NCBI RefSeq assembly: GCF_001425085.1
Contig: NZ_LMDN01000001.1
Span: 270,364-334,363 of the forward strand
From: Leifsonia sp. Root4
GTDB lineage: Bacteria > Actinomycetota > Actinomycetes > Actinomycetales > Microbacteriaceae
DNA: 64,000 nucleotides
Direction: 5' to 3'
The notes under the pieces were generated by a model, which searched no databases, was not told the DNA's origin, and was given only the letters and a program-made list of their open reading frames with translations. Shown in pieces: positions 26,334-33,500 of this stretch. A program made the position numbers and the translations under genes. The first letter of the stretch is position 1. Every line of letters begins with the position of its first letter.

Positions 26334-28003
26334 TCCATCCCCTCCGCTGCCTTGCGTCCGCCGGCGAGCTCGACGAAGCGCTCTTCGAGCGTTGCCGCGC
26401 CGCGCACCTCGTCGAGGGTTCCGGATGCCAGCACCTGACCGTGCACGATGATGGCGACGCTGTCGCACACGCGCTCGATCAGATCCATGCCGTGGCTGGA
26501 GAGCACGACCGTGCCGCCCGCCGCGACATACCTCTGCAGGATCTCGGTCAGATTCGCCGCCGAGACCGGGTCGACGGCCTCGAACGGCTCGTCGAGCACG
26601 AGCAGGCGCGGCGAGTGGATCATCGCGCAGGCCAGTGCGATCTTCTTGGTCATGCCGGCCGAATAGTCGGCGACGAGACGGTTGAGGGCGTCTTCGAGCC
26701 CGAATGCGGCGGCGAGGTCGGCCGAGCGCTCGCGCACCGTTGCGTTGTCGAGTCCCCGCAGGATGCCGGAGTAGTAGAGGAGCTGCGCACCGGTGAGGCG
26801 GTCGAAGAGACGCAGCCGGTCGGGCAGGACGCCGATCGTGCGCTTGGCGGCAACCGGGTCGGCCCAGACGTCGATCCCGTGCACGCTGACGGTGCCGGCA
26901 TCCGGGCGCAGCAGCCCGGTGACCATGGAAAGCGTCGTTGTCTTGCCCGCGCCGTTGGGGCCGACGATGCCGTAGAACGAACCGGTGCGCACGGCGAGCT
27001 CGATCTGGTCGACGGCCGTCGTCTCGCCGAAGTGTTTGCTCAGCGCGCTGATCTGCAGGACGACGGGGGCATCGACGGCGGGCGCAACAGCCGCGACGCG
27101 ACGCGTGCCCTTTTTCTTGGCGGGTGACTTCGCACGCACGACGGGTGCGGCCGGGGTCGGATCCGCGACTGCTGGATCGGTCTCGACGGCCGACGCCTCG
27201 GCACCGAGAACCTCGGCTATCACTGCCGTTGCGACAGCGACCTCGGCAGCAGGAGCCGTAACAGTAGGAGCCTCAGCAGCAGCGGTCTCGGCAGCAGGAG
27301 CCTCGGCAGCAGGAGCCGCAGGAGCCTCAGCAGTCGTCTCGGCTACAGCTGTCTCGGCTGCGGCCGCAGCGGCGAGCGGCGTCGCGACCGCAGCGGGCGC
27401 GGTGGTCTTCTGCGTGGCAACCGTTTCGGCGACGACGGCCTGGCCGTCATCGACGATCTCGGCTGCGGTGGCGGCCGCCACCTTCGCAGCGCTCGCCTTG
27501 GCCGCGCTCGCCTTGGCGGCGCTCGCCTTGGTTGCGCTCGCTTTCTTGGCCGCGGCTGAGCTGGCGGCTGTCGTTCGTGCTGCCGTCGATTTCGCGGCCG
27601 TTGCTTTGGCCGCCGGCGTCTGTGCGGCGGTCGTCTTCACGGCGGCGGATTTGGCGGCCGTCGTCTTCGCCGCTGTGGTCTTCGCCGCCGGCGCCTTGGC
27701 TGCCGTCGTCGTCGCCGCGGCGGATTTGGCTGCAGTCGTTCTGGCCGCTGCCGCCTTCGCCGGAGTGGCCGCCTTGCCTGCGGCGGGCTTTCTGGCTGCC
27801 GTCTTGGCGGCCGTGGTCTTGGACGTTGTGGTCTTGGCGGCGCTGGACTTCACGGCCGTGGACTTTGCGGCGCTCGTCTTGGCGGCACTCGTCGTGGCCG
27901 CGAGAGCCGCTGCGCTGCGCGGAGCACGCTTCCGGGGCGCAGCGGCACCCGGAGTCGATTCGCTCGGGACAGAGTCAGGGGCATCGTGCGGCAGAGAAGT
28001 CAC
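26309..28003 (-). CDS. ABC transporter ATPase with histone-H1-like N-terminal domain
   Basis: A 564-residue protein in two parts. Residues 1 to about 310 are low-complexity: a Lys/Ala/Thr region (about 25-170) with many AAK, TTAAK and KAS units, as in histone H1 or bacterial H1-like tails, then an Ala/Glu/Pro region. Residues about 312-564 are an ABC ATPase of the ABC-2 exporter type: Walker A GPNGAGKTT, signature YSAGMTKK (the relaxed form common in this group), Walker B LLVLDEPFEAVDP and switch SSHG. The GTG start has a -10 six bases upstream. The basic tail suggests nucleic acid or anionic polymer binding; this is inference. Confidence 0.85.
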   Translation of the reverse strand: MTSLPHDAPDSVPSESTPGAAAPRKRAPRSAAALAATTSAAKTSAAKSTAVKSSAAKTTTSKTTAAKTAARKPAAGKAATPAKAAAARTTAAKSAAATTTAAKAPAAKTTAAKTTAAKSAAVKTTAAQTPAAKATAAKSTAARTTAASSAAAKKASATKASAAKASAAKASAAKVAAATAAEIVDDGQAVVAETVATQKTTAPAAVATPLAAAAAAETAVAETTAEAPAAPAAEAPAAETAAAEAPTVTAPAAEVAVATAVIAEVLGAEASAVETDPAVADPTPAAPVVRAKSPAKKKGTRRVAAVAPAVDAPVVLQISALSKHFGETTAVDQIELAVRTGSFYGIVGPNGAGKTTTLSMVTGLLRPDAGTVSVHGIDVWADPVAAKRTIGVLPDRLRLFDRLTGAQLLYYSGILRGLDNATVRERSADLAAAFGLEDALNRLVADYSAGMTKKIALACAMIHSPRLLVLDEPFEAVDPVSAANLTEILQRYVAAGGTVVLSSHGMDLIERVCDSVAIIVHGQVLASGTLDEVRGAATLEERFVELAGGRKAAEGMEWLHSFSD

Positions 28004-28009
28004 TCAGCC

Positions 28010-28015
28010 AAGCTA
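28010..28015 (-). promoter_or_regulatory. -10-like TAGCTT, leaderless ABC ATPase gene
   Basis: Minus-strand TAGCTT ends six bases before the GTG at 28003. The match is weaker than elsewhere, but no ribosome site is visible. Confidence 0.45.
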
Positions 28016-28123
28016 CCAAAGACACCGGCCCAAGACCGGGCCCCTGCCGCCATCGGCGAGAATCCGAATCTGTGAAAGTGCCGAGCGCCGCATAACGAAG
28101 TGGAAACAACCCGGCATCCGACA

Positions 28124-28167
28124 GACACCCCCGAGAGGGTGTCACGATAGAATGACGTAGGCATAAT
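28124..28167 (+). promoter_or_regulatory. promoter and palindromic operator candidate of the cytidylyltransferase gene
   Basis: GTGTCA (28139-28144) and CATAAT (28162-28167) lie 17 bases apart, the classic sigma-70-type spacing. A palindrome, GACACCC/GGGTGTC (28124-28130 and 28137-28143), overlaps the -35 and could be an operator. The leader to the GTG at 28295 is about 120 bases and contains the repeated AACGTA AACGTA. The gap from 28004 holds no gene. Confidence 0.45.
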
Positions 28168-28294
28168 GGCGTGCCTTAACGTAAACGTAAGGGTGAACCG
28201 GACGTGAATCTTGCGTGGAGGACTCGGCAATAGGGCCGCTTCTGCGCAGAACAAGATTTCCCGGTCCGCCCGAATTTTCTTTGAGGAGCCCATC

Positions 28295-28987
28295 GTGACC
28301 ACACAGGTCGTAATTCTTGCCGCAGGCATGGGAAGCCGCCTCGGTCGCTCGCTGCCGAAGCCGCTCACCGAGCTGAGCGATGGCCGCACGATCATGCGCC
28401 AGCAGTTCGACAACATCGAGCACGCCTTCGGCACAGACGCCAAGGTCACCATCGTTGTCGGCTACAAGCTCGAGCACATCATCGAGGCATTCCCGCAGGC
28501 GTCCTTCGTCTACAACGAAGAGTACGACCAGACCAACACGTCCAAGAGCCTTCTGCGCGCCCTGCAGGCCTCGCAGCCGGGCGGCGTGCTCTGGATGAAC
28601 GGTGACGTCGTCTTCGACCCGCGCATCCTCGACCGTGCCGCCGCGATGATCGCGCGCGACCAGAGCTTCGTCACGGTGAACACCTCGAAGGTCTCCGACG
28701 AAGAGGTCAAGTACACGACCAGCGCCGAGGGCTACATCAAGGAGCTCTCCAAGACCGTCAAGGGCGGACTCGGCGAGGCCGTTGGCATCAACTACATCTC
28801 GAGCACCGACAAGGCAATGTTCCAGCGCGAGCTCGTCAAGGTCGGCGACCAGGACTACTTCGAGCGTGGCCTTGAGGTCGCCATCGAGAAGTTCGGCCTG
28901 CTGGTCGAGCCGGTCGACATCTCCGACCTGTACGCGGTCGAGGTCGACTTCGCCGAAGACCTGGCCCGCGCCAACCTCTTCGTCTAA
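28295..28987 (+). CDS. LicC-like NTP transferase (probable CTP:alcohol-phosphate cytidylyltransferase)
   Basis: A 230-residue nucleotidyltransferase. The N-terminal signature is VVILAAGMGSRLGRSLPKPL (about residues 5-24); the acidic metal site follows in LWMNGDVVFDPRIL, and EVDFAEDLARA closes the fold. YNEEYDQTNTSKSLLRAL resembles the LicC (phosphocholine cytidylyltransferase) subgroup more than sugar-nucleotide enzymes. A GAGGAG site six bases upstream fixes the GTG. It lies just before Wzm/Wzt genes, and the window also holds a CDP-alcohol phosphotransferase, so it may supply the CDP-activated headgroup of a surface polymer. The exact alcohol (glycerol, inositol, choline) is unknown. Confidence 0.78.
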   Translation: MTTQVVILAAGMGSRLGRSLPKPLTELSDGRTIMRQQFDNIEHAFGTDAKVTIVVGYKLEHIIEAFPQASFVYNEEYDQTNTSKSLLRALQASQPGGVLWMNGDVVFDPRILDRAAAMIARDQSFVTVNTSKVSDEEVKYTTSAEGYIKELSKTVKGGLGEAVGINYISSTDKAMFQRELVKVGDQDYFERGLEVAIEKFGLLVEPVDISDLYAVEVDFAEDLARANLFV

Positions 28988-29045
28988 GTAGTAGCCATCA
29001 CTCGCTGCACGTATGGGCTTGCGCGAATCACCCCGCGCGCGCCCA

Positions 29046-29051
29046 TACGAT
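29046..29051 (+). promoter_or_regulatory. -10 element TACGAT, leaderless Wzm-like gene
   Basis: TACGAT ends seven bases before the second of two in-frame GTG codons (29053 and 29059), which favours 29059 as the start. Confidence 0.6.
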
Positions 29052-29058
29052 AGTGCCT

Positions 29059-29871
29059 GTGAGTTCAATCGCTGAAGAGCGCCCCCAGTGGACGCCGTTC
29101 GCACGCTACCGGCATGCGCTCTGGCTGCTCACGCGGCGCGATCTGCGGGTTCGGTACTCGACCTCCGCGCTCGGCTATGTCTGGTCGATCCTCGATCCGC
29201 TGGTCATGGCCGGCATCTACTGGTTCGTGTTCACCCAGGTATTCCAGCGCCCGGTCGGCAGCGAACCGTACATCGTGTTCCTGCTTGCCGCTCTGCTGCC
29301 GTGGATGTGGTTCAACGGTGCCGTCTCTGACTCGACCCGTGCCTTCCTTCGCGAGGCGAAGCTCATCCGCTCGACGAAGATCCCCCGCACGATCTGGGTG
29401 AACCGACTCGTACTCTCCAAGGGCATCGAGTTCCTGGCGTCCATTCCCGTGCTCGCCCTCTTCGTGGTCTTCGCGTTCCTCGCCGGCGACACGGTCAAGC
29501 TCAACATCGATCTCCTGCTCTTCCCCGTTGCGATCGTGTTGCAGACCGTCCTCACCGTCGGCATCGGCCTCATCGTCGCGCCCCTGGTCGTCTTCTTCCG
29601 CGATCTGGAGCGGGCCACCAAGCTGGTCCTGCGCTTCCTGTTCTACGCTTCCCCGATCATCTACGGCACCTCGAACCTGCCGGAGGAGCTGCACTTCTGG
29701 GCGGCGTTCAACCCGCTCACCGGCATCTTCGGCCTGTACCGTGCCGGATTCTTCCCCGGCGAGCTCGACTGGTTCGCCGTCGCGGTGTCCGCGCTGATGT
29801 CCGTGGCCTTCCTCGTGATCGGCATCCTCGTCTTCCGCCGCCTCGAGCGCTCCGTGCTGAAGGAGATCTGA
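29059..29871 (+). CDS. polysaccharide/teichoic acid ABC exporter permease (Wzm/TagG-like)
   Basis: A 270-residue ABC-2 permease with six membrane helices. The amphipathic N-terminal segment (LLTRRDLRVRYSTSALGYVWSILDPL is split by a short turn) is typical of Wzm/TagG proteins, as is FFRDLERATKLVLRFLFYASPIIY near residue 190. It exports a lipid-linked glycopolymer across the membrane with the ATPase that follows. The permease stop and ATPase start overlap by one base. Start chosen from the leaderless promoter. Confidence 0.9.
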   Translation: MSSIAEERPQWTPFARYRHALWLLTRRDLRVRYSTSALGYVWSILDPLVMAGIYWFVFTQVFQRPVGSEPYIVFLLAALLPWMWFNGAVSDSTRAFLREAKLIRSTKIPRTIWVNRLVLSKGIEFLASIPVLALFVVFAFLAGDTVKLNIDLLLFPVAIVLQTVLTVGIGLIVAPLVVFFRDLERATKLVLRFLFYASPIIYGTSNLPEELHFWAAFNPLTGIFGLYRAGFFPGELDWFAVAVSALMSVAFLVIGILVFRRLERSVLKEI

Positions 29872-30617
29872 TGTCAGCTGCTGAGGTGGTGATGACGGTG
29901 CAGGATGCCGGCATCCGCTTTCGTCGCAATCGCCGCGGTCGACGCAACTTCAAGGATCTCTTCGCCGGTCGCGACCGGCGCAGCCGCCCCGGCGAGTTCT
30001 GGGCGCTGCGGAATGTGACGATCGACGTGCGCGCCGGCGAGGCGATCGGTGTCGTGGGGCGCAACGGCCAGGGCAAGTCGACGCTGCTCAAGCTCGTCGC
30101 CGGCGTGATCCTGCCCGACGAGGGGACGGTCGACGTGAAGGGCGGCGTTGCCCCGCTGATCGAGATCACCGGCGGCTTCGTCGACGATCTCTCCGTGCGC
30201 GACAACGTCTACCTCACGGCCGGGCTGCACGGTATGACCAAGGCCATGATCGACTCCCGCTTCGACGAGATCATCGATTTCGCCGAGATCGGGGACTTCC
30301 TCGACACCCCGTACAAGCACCTCTCGAGCGGCATGAAGGTGCGCATCGCCTTCGCGGTGATCTCCCGGCTCGAGGAGCCGATCATCCTCGTCGACGAGGT
30401 GCTCGCGGTCGGTGACAAGGCCTTCCGGGAGAAGTGCTATCGCCGGATCGAAGAGCTGCTCGCCGGTGGCCGCACGCTGTTCTTCGTTTCGCACAACGAG
30501 CGCGACCTCCGACGCTTCTGCACCCGCGGACTCTACCTCGACAAGGGCGCCCTTGTGCTGGACGCCCCGATCGCCGATGTGCTCGGGCGCTACAACGAGG
30601 ACTACGGCGTCAAGTAG
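29871..30617 (+). CDS. polysaccharide/teichoic acid ABC exporter ATPase (Wzt/TagH-like)
   Basis: A 248-residue ATPase. Walker A is GRNGQGKST, then ITGGFVDDLSVRDNVYL, the signature LSSGMKVRIAFA, Walker B PIILVDEVLAVGD (in the DEVLAVGD form specific to polysaccharide exporters) and the switch SHNERDL. There is no C-terminal carbohydrate-binding domain as in long Wzt, so export need not wait for a capped chain end. It is translationally coupled to the permease and closes this three-gene plus-strand group. Confidence 0.93.
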   Translation: MSAAEVVMTVQDAGIRFRRNRRGRRNFKDLFAGRDRRSRPGEFWALRNVTIDVRAGEAIGVVGRNGQGKSTLLKLVAGVILPDEGTVDVKGGVAPLIEITGGFVDDLSVRDNVYLTAGLHGMTKAMIDSRFDEIIDFAEIGDFLDTPYKHLSSGMKVRIAFAVISRLEEPIILVDEVLAVGDKAFREKCYRRIEELLAGGRTLFFVSHNERDLRRFCTRGLYLDKGALVLDAPIADVLGRYNEDYGVK

Positions 30618-30713
30618 GCGCTTTCTCCCCCACCCAGGGCCAGGGAGTGCGCGGTTCTCCACAGCCGCCAGATACGGGCGCGAGAATCGGCCCCCACCGT
30701 CGGATGCCGCCGC

Positions 30714-30719
30714 TACCGT
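30714..30719 (+). promoter_or_regulatory. -10 element TACCGT, leaderless small gene
   Basis: TACCGT ends seven bases before the ATG at 30727. Confidence 0.5.
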
Positions 30720-30726
30720 GCGAGGC

Positions 30727-31029
30727 ATGGTGAAGCCTGCGGCGCCCCTCGACTCCCCCAGCGACCCCGCCTACCGCGTGCCATGGCGTCTGGATCGTCG
30801 CCGCGCGCCGCGCTTCGAGCTGCGCAATGTGGGCGGTGAACGCCTCGTTGCGTTCACACTGGCCGTACTCGGGCCCGGCACACTGATCTGGGGCCTGCCG
30901 ACCGCCGTCGAGGCCGGCGCTGCCGTGCGCTTCACGCTGCATGCGGAGGATCCCGCGCGGGCCACCGTCGTCATCGTTCGCTGGTCACGCCCGAACGGTG
31001 ACGAGTACCTCTGGCGTGTGAGCTTCTAG
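30727..31029 (+). CDS. hypothetical 100-residue protein
   Basis: A 100-residue basic protein without signal peptide or membrane helix. Alternating hydrophobic stretches (FELRNVGGERLVAFTLAVLG, AAVRFTLHA, ATVVIVRWSR) point to a small beta-rich fold, perhaps PilZ- or immunoglobulin-like. I recognise no family. Its leaderless promoter and coding-like base use support a real gene, independent of the Wzt gene 109 bases upstream. Confidence 0.6.
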   Translation: MVKPAAPLDSPSDPAYRVPWRLDRRRAPRFELRNVGGERLVAFTLAVLGPGTLIWGLPTAVEAGAAVRFTLHAEDPARATVVIVRWSRPNGDEYLWRVSF

Positions 31030-31068
31030 CGCGACGCGCAGCGTCGGCCGACACCCGCCCTCACCACG

Positions 31069-31105
31069 TTGGTCGAGTAGGCCGCCCGCGGCCGTATCGA
31101 GACCA
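31069..31105. repeat. intergenic imperfect inverted repeat (GGTCGAGTA type)
   Basis: TTGGTCGAGTAGGCCGCC followed by GCGGCCGTATCGAGACCA forms an imperfect palindrome in the gap between convergent genes. It is a second repeat type, seen once in this window. Confidence 0.55.
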
Positions 31106-31212
31106 GAGCCGCCCTATCCGGTCAGACGCTCAGGGCTTCGGGGGCGGCCTCGTTCCTCGGCTGCTCCCTCCAGCCAGCGTGAGAATGCACGATGGCCGGG
31201 CGAGCGTCGGCG

Positions 31213-31515
31213 TCAGCGGCCGCGGGAGCGGCGCTCGCGCACGAAGTCGGCCACCGTCAACGGCCGGGTCGTGTCCGGCAGATCCTCGAGGCCGAGGCCC
31301 CGGACGAGTTCGGCGGGATCGGTTCCAAGCACGCCGGAGACCCGCACGATCGTCGTGAGGCTCGGGTTCGCCTGTCCACGCTCGATCTTGCCGAGATTGG
31401 TCACGTGGATATCGGCGAGCTGCGCGATCTCCTCCTGGCTCATGCCGAGGCCAAGACGCACGCCACGGATGCGCTCACCCAGAATTCGAGCTGCTTCCGA
31501 GTGCGTTGAGGCCAT
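31213..31515 (-). CDS. XRE family HTH transcriptional regulator
   Basis: A 100-residue protein with a Cro/CI helix-turn-helix at about residues 13-68: LGERIRGVRLGLGMSQEEIA, then HVTNLGKIERGQANPSLTTI. The C-terminal third is short and basic (FVRERRSRGR) with no ligand domain. It probably binds DNA as a dimer. Targets are unknown; it sits between the two halves of the glycopolymer locus, but nothing shows that it controls them. Confidence 0.85.
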   Translation of the reverse strand: MASTHSEAARILGERIRGVRLGLGMSQEEIAQLADIHVTNLGKIERGQANPSLTTIVRVSGVLGTDPAELVRGLGLEDLPDTTRPLTVADFVRERRSRGR

Positions 31516-31592
31516 TACTCATGACTACTTGCCCTGCGCTTTCGAGACCAGAGCGTTCAGCATTGAAGCGTTTGCGCCTCAAGCATGCACGC

Positions 31593-32213
31593 TCAGTCGA
31601 GCGGGTCCAGACCGTGCTCTGTACGGAGCTGCTCGGTCTCGACGTCAAGCACATCGAGCGGCTTGCCACCGTCACGGCGAACGCGGTATCGCCCGGCGAG
31701 GAGGGCGATCCGATCGCTCGGGCTCTCGAGTCCGACCTTGTCGAGCGCGCGCAGGGCGATGGCGTACCAGCGCTCGGCGAGGGCGAGCTCGCCAGCGATC
31801 TCGAAGCCCTCGGCGATCTGCTGGTAGACCCCGAGATCGTCGCTTCCGGTCGTCCGCACCTCATCGGCGAGGGCGATCGCCGTGGTGCGATCCTCCTGCT
31901 CGAGGTGCAGGCTGATGAGAGTCGGGTGCGCCTCAAACGGCTTCACGCTGGAGTGCGCCCTCGCCGCCTCGACGAGCCGGAATGCCTCGGCGGTGTCATG
32001 GGCCATCTGCAGGTGTTCGGCCGCGACGACCAGGAGGTGCGCGGGTGTGAGCCCGCCGTCGAGCGTGTAATTCTCGGCATCCGTCGCCCACTGCTCGAAG
32101 ATCGCCGCCTTCTCGAGATGCTCGGCGACGCCTCCCGTCACGCTGCCGGTCATCGGGTCGAAGTCCCGAAGCTCAAGTTCATCGACGTCGTCTTCGGTGA
32201 TCACAGTGGCCAT
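31593..32213 (-). CDS. TPR-like helical repeat protein, unknown function
   Basis: A 206-residue acidic cytoplasmic protein. After an acidic head (ITEDDVDELELRDFD) it is almost all helical, with TPR-like pairs (AHLLVVAAEHLQMAHDTAEA; LGVYQQIAEGFEIAGELALA; ERWYAIALRALDKVG). Such folds act as scaffolds for protein partners. It has its own leaderless promoter and lies just upstream of the XRE regulator on the same strand, so a functional pair is possible. Confidence 0.7.
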   Translation of the reverse strand: MATVITEDDVDELELRDFDPMTGSVTGGVAEHLEKAAIFEQWATDAENYTLDGGLTPAHLLVVAAEHLQMAHDTAEAFRLVEAARAHSSVKPFEAHPTLISLHLEQEDRTTAIALADEVRTTGSDDLGVYQQIAEGFEIAGELALAERWYAIALRALDKVGLESPSDRIALLAGRYRVRRDGGKPLDVLDVETEQLRTEHGLDPLD

Positions 32214-32219
32214 GCGTCA

Positions 32220-32225
32220 AGGCTA
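32220..32225 (-). promoter_or_regulatory. -10 element TAGCCT, leaderless TPR-like gene
   Basis: Minus-strand TAGCCT ends six bases before the ATG at 32213. Confidence 0.6.
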
Positions 32226-32296
32226 GCGGCTCACCGGGCCCGATCACCGGTCGCGCCGGGCCGGGAATGCTCAGCCAGACGCACAGCGGCTGCCCA

Positions 32297-32302
32297 TATG
32301 AT
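32297..32302 (+). promoter_or_regulatory. -10 element TATGAT, leaderless gene
   Basis: TATGAT ends six bases before the GTG at 32309, ruling out the longer in-frame start upstream. Confidence 0.6.
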
Positions 32303-32308
32303 CGCCTC

Positions 32309-33289
32309 GTGGCTCGAAAAGTGAAACCCTTCATCTCGCCGACCGGCGGCACTCCGCAGGGCGGAGAGCTGCCGAGCGGGTTCGTGCGCGGCATCGACCG
32401 CGTGCTGGCCGTGCAGCGCCCCATCGTGCTCGCCCACATCCGCAGCATCCGGCGCAAGAACCCGGACGCGACGCCGCAGCAGCTCGTGCGCATTCTCGAA
32501 CTGCGCTACCTCGCCGCGGTCACCACCGGCGGTGCAGCGGTGGGCGCGACGGCGGTCATTCCCGCCATCGGAACCGGTGTGACGCTCGCGCTCTCCAGCG
32601 TGGAGACGGCTGGCTTCCTGGAGGCGACAGCGCTCTTCGCCCAGTCCGTCGCCGAGGTGCACGGCATTGCCGTCGAGGACCCCGATCGGGCTCGCGCCCT
32701 GGTGATGACGCTGATGCTCGGCCGAGAGGGCACCGATCTCGTGCGCAACCTCGCCGGGCAGTTCACGGGCGGCACATTCACTCGCAACATGTACTGGGGC
32801 GAGATGGTGACCAGCGCGATCCCGCAGGTCGTCATGGGGCCGCTCCTCGATCGGCTGAAGACGGCCTTCATCCGGCAGTTCGCCGTGCGCGGCGGAGCAA
32901 GCGTCATCGGCAAGGCTTTGCCTTTCGGCGTCGGGGCCGCCATCGGTGGCATCGGCAACAACATGCTCGGAAAACGTGTGTTGCGGAATGCGCGCCTCGG
33001 CTTCGGTGCCGCCCCGGTGATCCTGCCGCCCGAACTGGAGCCGCGCGTGCGCACGGTGTCGTTGCGGGAGCGGGCCGTGCGCGGCAGTTCGCGCGTCGGC
33101 AGCAGCGTCGGCGGGGCCATGGTCGGAGCGGCGACGAGCGTCGGTGGTGTCGTCAAGGGCGCAGCGGGCGGCGTCGGCGGTGTTGTGCGCAAGGCCCTCC
33201 CCCGCGGCAAGGGCACACCGCCGTCCTCACGCGAGGATGCCGGCGGGTCGGCCGAACCGGCGAACACCGCGGATCGGCACACGCAGTAG
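32309..33289 (+). CDS. conserved-looking protein of unknown function with Gly-rich membrane-active regions
   Basis: A 326-residue protein. Residues about 1-70 are charged; about 70-100 hydrophobic and Gly/Ala-rich (GGAAVGATAVIPAIGTGVTL); about 110-190 helical. A second Gly-rich stretch (about 195-220) is followed by a long Gly/Ser/Val tail with SSVGGAMVGAATSVGGVV, and a disordered end. The Gly-zipper pattern suggests membrane insertion or assembly. There is no signal peptide. I do not recognise the family, though the middle recalls EcsC-type proteins weakly. Confidence 0.65.
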   Translation: MARKVKPFISPTGGTPQGGELPSGFVRGIDRVLAVQRPIVLAHIRSIRRKNPDATPQQLVRILELRYLAAVTTGGAAVGATAVIPAIGTGVTLALSSVETAGFLEATALFAQSVAEVHGIAVEDPDRARALVMTLMLGREGTDLVRNLAGQFTGGTFTRNMYWGEMVTSAIPQVVMGPLLDRLKTAFIRQFAVRGGASVIGKALPFGVGAAIGGIGNNMLGKRVLRNARLGFGAAPVILPPELEPRVRTVSLRERAVRGSSRVGSSVGGAMVGAATSVGGVVKGAAGGVGGVVRKALPRGKGTPPSSREDAGGSAEPANTADRHTQ

Positions 33290-33337
33290 CGCAGCGATCC
33301 CGTCACGCCCGCGGCGTTCTCGGCTCGCGAGCCGTGC

Positions 33338-33393
33338 CGAGAGTGCAGTATTCGCGCGACAACCCGCCATCCAGCGCAGTATCTGCACTCTCG
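33338..33393. repeat. inverted repeat between convergent genes
   Basis: CGAGAGTGCAG (33338-33348) and CTGCACTCTCG (33383-33393) are perfect 11-bp arms, and CAGTAT occurs beside both. The 211-bp gap holds no gene. It may end transcription of the unknown gene or be another interspersed element. Confidence 0.65.
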
Positions 33394-33500
33394 CCGTCGG
33401 GCGCCCCACCGCGAACTGCGCACCGAGCGGGGTCCTGCGCACAGTTGCGCGGCCGAACACTGTGCGTCCCGCAGCTGCGCGGCGTCGGCGCGGGAGCCGG

